Source: Candidatus Kaiserbacteria bacterium (GTDB taxonomy: Bacteria; Patescibacteriota; Minisyncoccia; Phycocordibacterales; UBA918). Taken from it: 5,012 nt of DNA. The stretch covers positions 1 through 5,012 of the forward strand of contig SKHJ01000052.1 of NCBI GenBank assembly GCA_007116965.1. Direction: 5' to 3'. Below are positions 4,890-5,012 of this stretch, piece after piece. A program made the position numbers and the translations under genes. Each line of letters opens with the position of its first letter. The stretch's first letter is position 1. The notes beneath the pieces were generated by a model that was not told where the DNA came from, did not search any database, and saw only the letters and a list, made by a program, of their open reading frames with translations.

Positions 4890-4905
4890 AGCGCCTCGGG
4901 GCGCT
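4890..4905. repeat. GC hairpin with tetraloop
   Basis: AGCGCC (4890-4895) pairs with GGCGCT (4900-4905) across TCGG. It is a compact, stable last hairpin of the structured region, but no T-run follows, so it does not look like an intrinsic terminator. Confidence 0.5.
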
Positions 4906-4918
4906 CGTCACCTCGCGC

Positions 4919-5011
4919 AGCAACTCCCAAAAATTTTCTTGCCTTAAAAGAAAAGCGAAAGGGGGTGTGGGGGAAGTCGCCAAAAAGATGAAAGAAAATT
5001 TTGGGGTTGCT
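4919..5011. repeat. 20-bp imperfect inverted repeat enclosing a G-rich loop
   Basis: Bases 4919-4940 and 4992-5011 are complementary over 20 pairs with two single-base bulges (T4925, A4933); the arms begin AGCAAC and end GTTGCT. The roughly 51-nt interior is purine-rich and contains GGGGGTGTGGGGG (4961-4973). Candidates are a small MITE-like element, a bidirectional terminator-like structure, or the start of a further element running off the window. It is distinct in composition (A/T and G tracts) from the hairpins before it. Confidence 0.6.
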
Positions 5012-5012
5012 A

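Larger units (their letters stand above)
4265..4905 (+). ncRNA. Candidate large structured non-coding RNA, unknown class
   Basis: Proposed from three facts: a consensus -10 just upstream, absence of coding frames, and continuous strong secondary structure to about 4905. Elements in order are a 6-bp hairpin, an 18-position stem with a pseudoknot, an 11-bp hairpin, a three-way junction, a 9-bp hairpin, an H-type pseudoknot, a hairpin with a 12-nt loop, a 10-bp palindrome, and three small GC hairpins. Nine nucleotides of one loop complement another loop about 340 nt away. Known large RNAs were considered: I see no RNase P core, no tmRNA tag plus tRNA-like ends, and no group II domain V. Strand evidence is mixed: G-U pairs at 4336/4364 and 4608/4642 favour +, while the 4318/4355 mismatch would be a G-U pair on the - strand. 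The 3' end is uncertain because no T-run terminator follows. Confidence 0.4.
4190..5012. other. Gene-free, structure-dense intergenic region
   Basis: For about 820 nt after the pil operon there is no open frame with credible coding character: the frames that stay open run through perfect palindromes and yield Cys/Arg/His-rich, family-less peptides. The stretch instead contains at least eleven separate inverted repeats, many with perfect stems of 8-21 bp. Bases 4190-4252 hold no clear terminator for the pil operon (only a weak CTCG/CGAG pair at 4224-4244). The substructures are listed individually below. Confidence 0.75.

Noticed and set aside
4265..4905. tmRNA
   Set aside because: The - strand stretch TGATTCTGG (near 4548-4556) resembles a tmRNA 5' region, and pseudoknots are present, but there is no tag reading frame and no matching tRNA-like 3' half with CCA at the right distance on either strand.
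4265..4905. RNase P RNA
   Set aside because: AGGAAAG at 4413-4419 recalls part of a conserved RNase P region, but the flanking conserved bases and the partner ACAGA-type region of the P4 helix are missing.
4190..5012. CRISPR array
   Set aside because: The repeats are different inverted repeats, not regularly spaced copies of one direct repeat, and no cas gene is nearby.

Overview
The window looks like a piece of a small, compact bacterial chromosome, most likely a Patescibacteria (Candidate Phyla Radiation) member close to the Parcubacteria. This is an inference. It rests on tightly packed short genes, no convincing Shine-Dalgarno sequence before any of the seven complete genes, start codons placed directly behind -10 boxes, and a minimal pilM-pilN-pilO cluster followed by an unrecognised membrane protein where many other bacteria carry pilP. 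TGA, TAA and TAG all act as stops, which argues against the CPR lineages that read TGA as glycine (Gracilibacteria, Absconditabacteria).

Positions 1-144 hold the possible tail of an upstream gene, a GC-rich hairpin that could end its transcript, and a -10 box for the next operon. Positions 145-1499 are one operon of three genes with 3-5 nt gaps: ruvX (YqgF-type nuclease fold), a stand-alone tRNA-binding OB-fold protein like the C-terminal domain of methionyl-tRNA synthetase, and a DedA/YqaA-type membrane protein. Positions 1500-1555 carry a TATACT box. Positions 1556-4189 are a second operon encoding the inner-membrane assembly platform of a type IV pilus: PilM (actin-like, cytoplasmic), PilN and PilO (bitopic membrane partners), and a 153-residue single-span protein with an acidic tail. 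Gaps in this operon are 2-3 nt, and the last gene overlaps pilO by 17 nt.

Positions 4190-5012 (about 820 nt) hold no credible gene but an exceptional density of secondary structure. A perfect TATAAT box at 4253-4258 is followed by no start codon for about 170 nt, unlike the two mRNA promoters, whose ATG lies at or next to the expected transcription start. Behind it come an 18-position stem with a pseudoknot, an 11-bp hairpin, a 91-nt three-way junction with 39 perfect Watson-Crick pairs, further hairpins, an H-type pseudoknot, and 9 nt of complementarity between two loops about 340 nt apart. The best reading is an undescribed large structured non-coding RNA of roughly 640 nt, transcribed on the + strand behind the pilus operon. 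A DNA-level array of palindromes (mobile-element or recombination related) is the main alternative. The window closes with a separate 20-bp imperfect inverted repeat enclosing a G-rich loop.

The protein-coding part is well supported. The RNA interpretation is a hypothesis built on base pairing seen by eye and on promoter logic.
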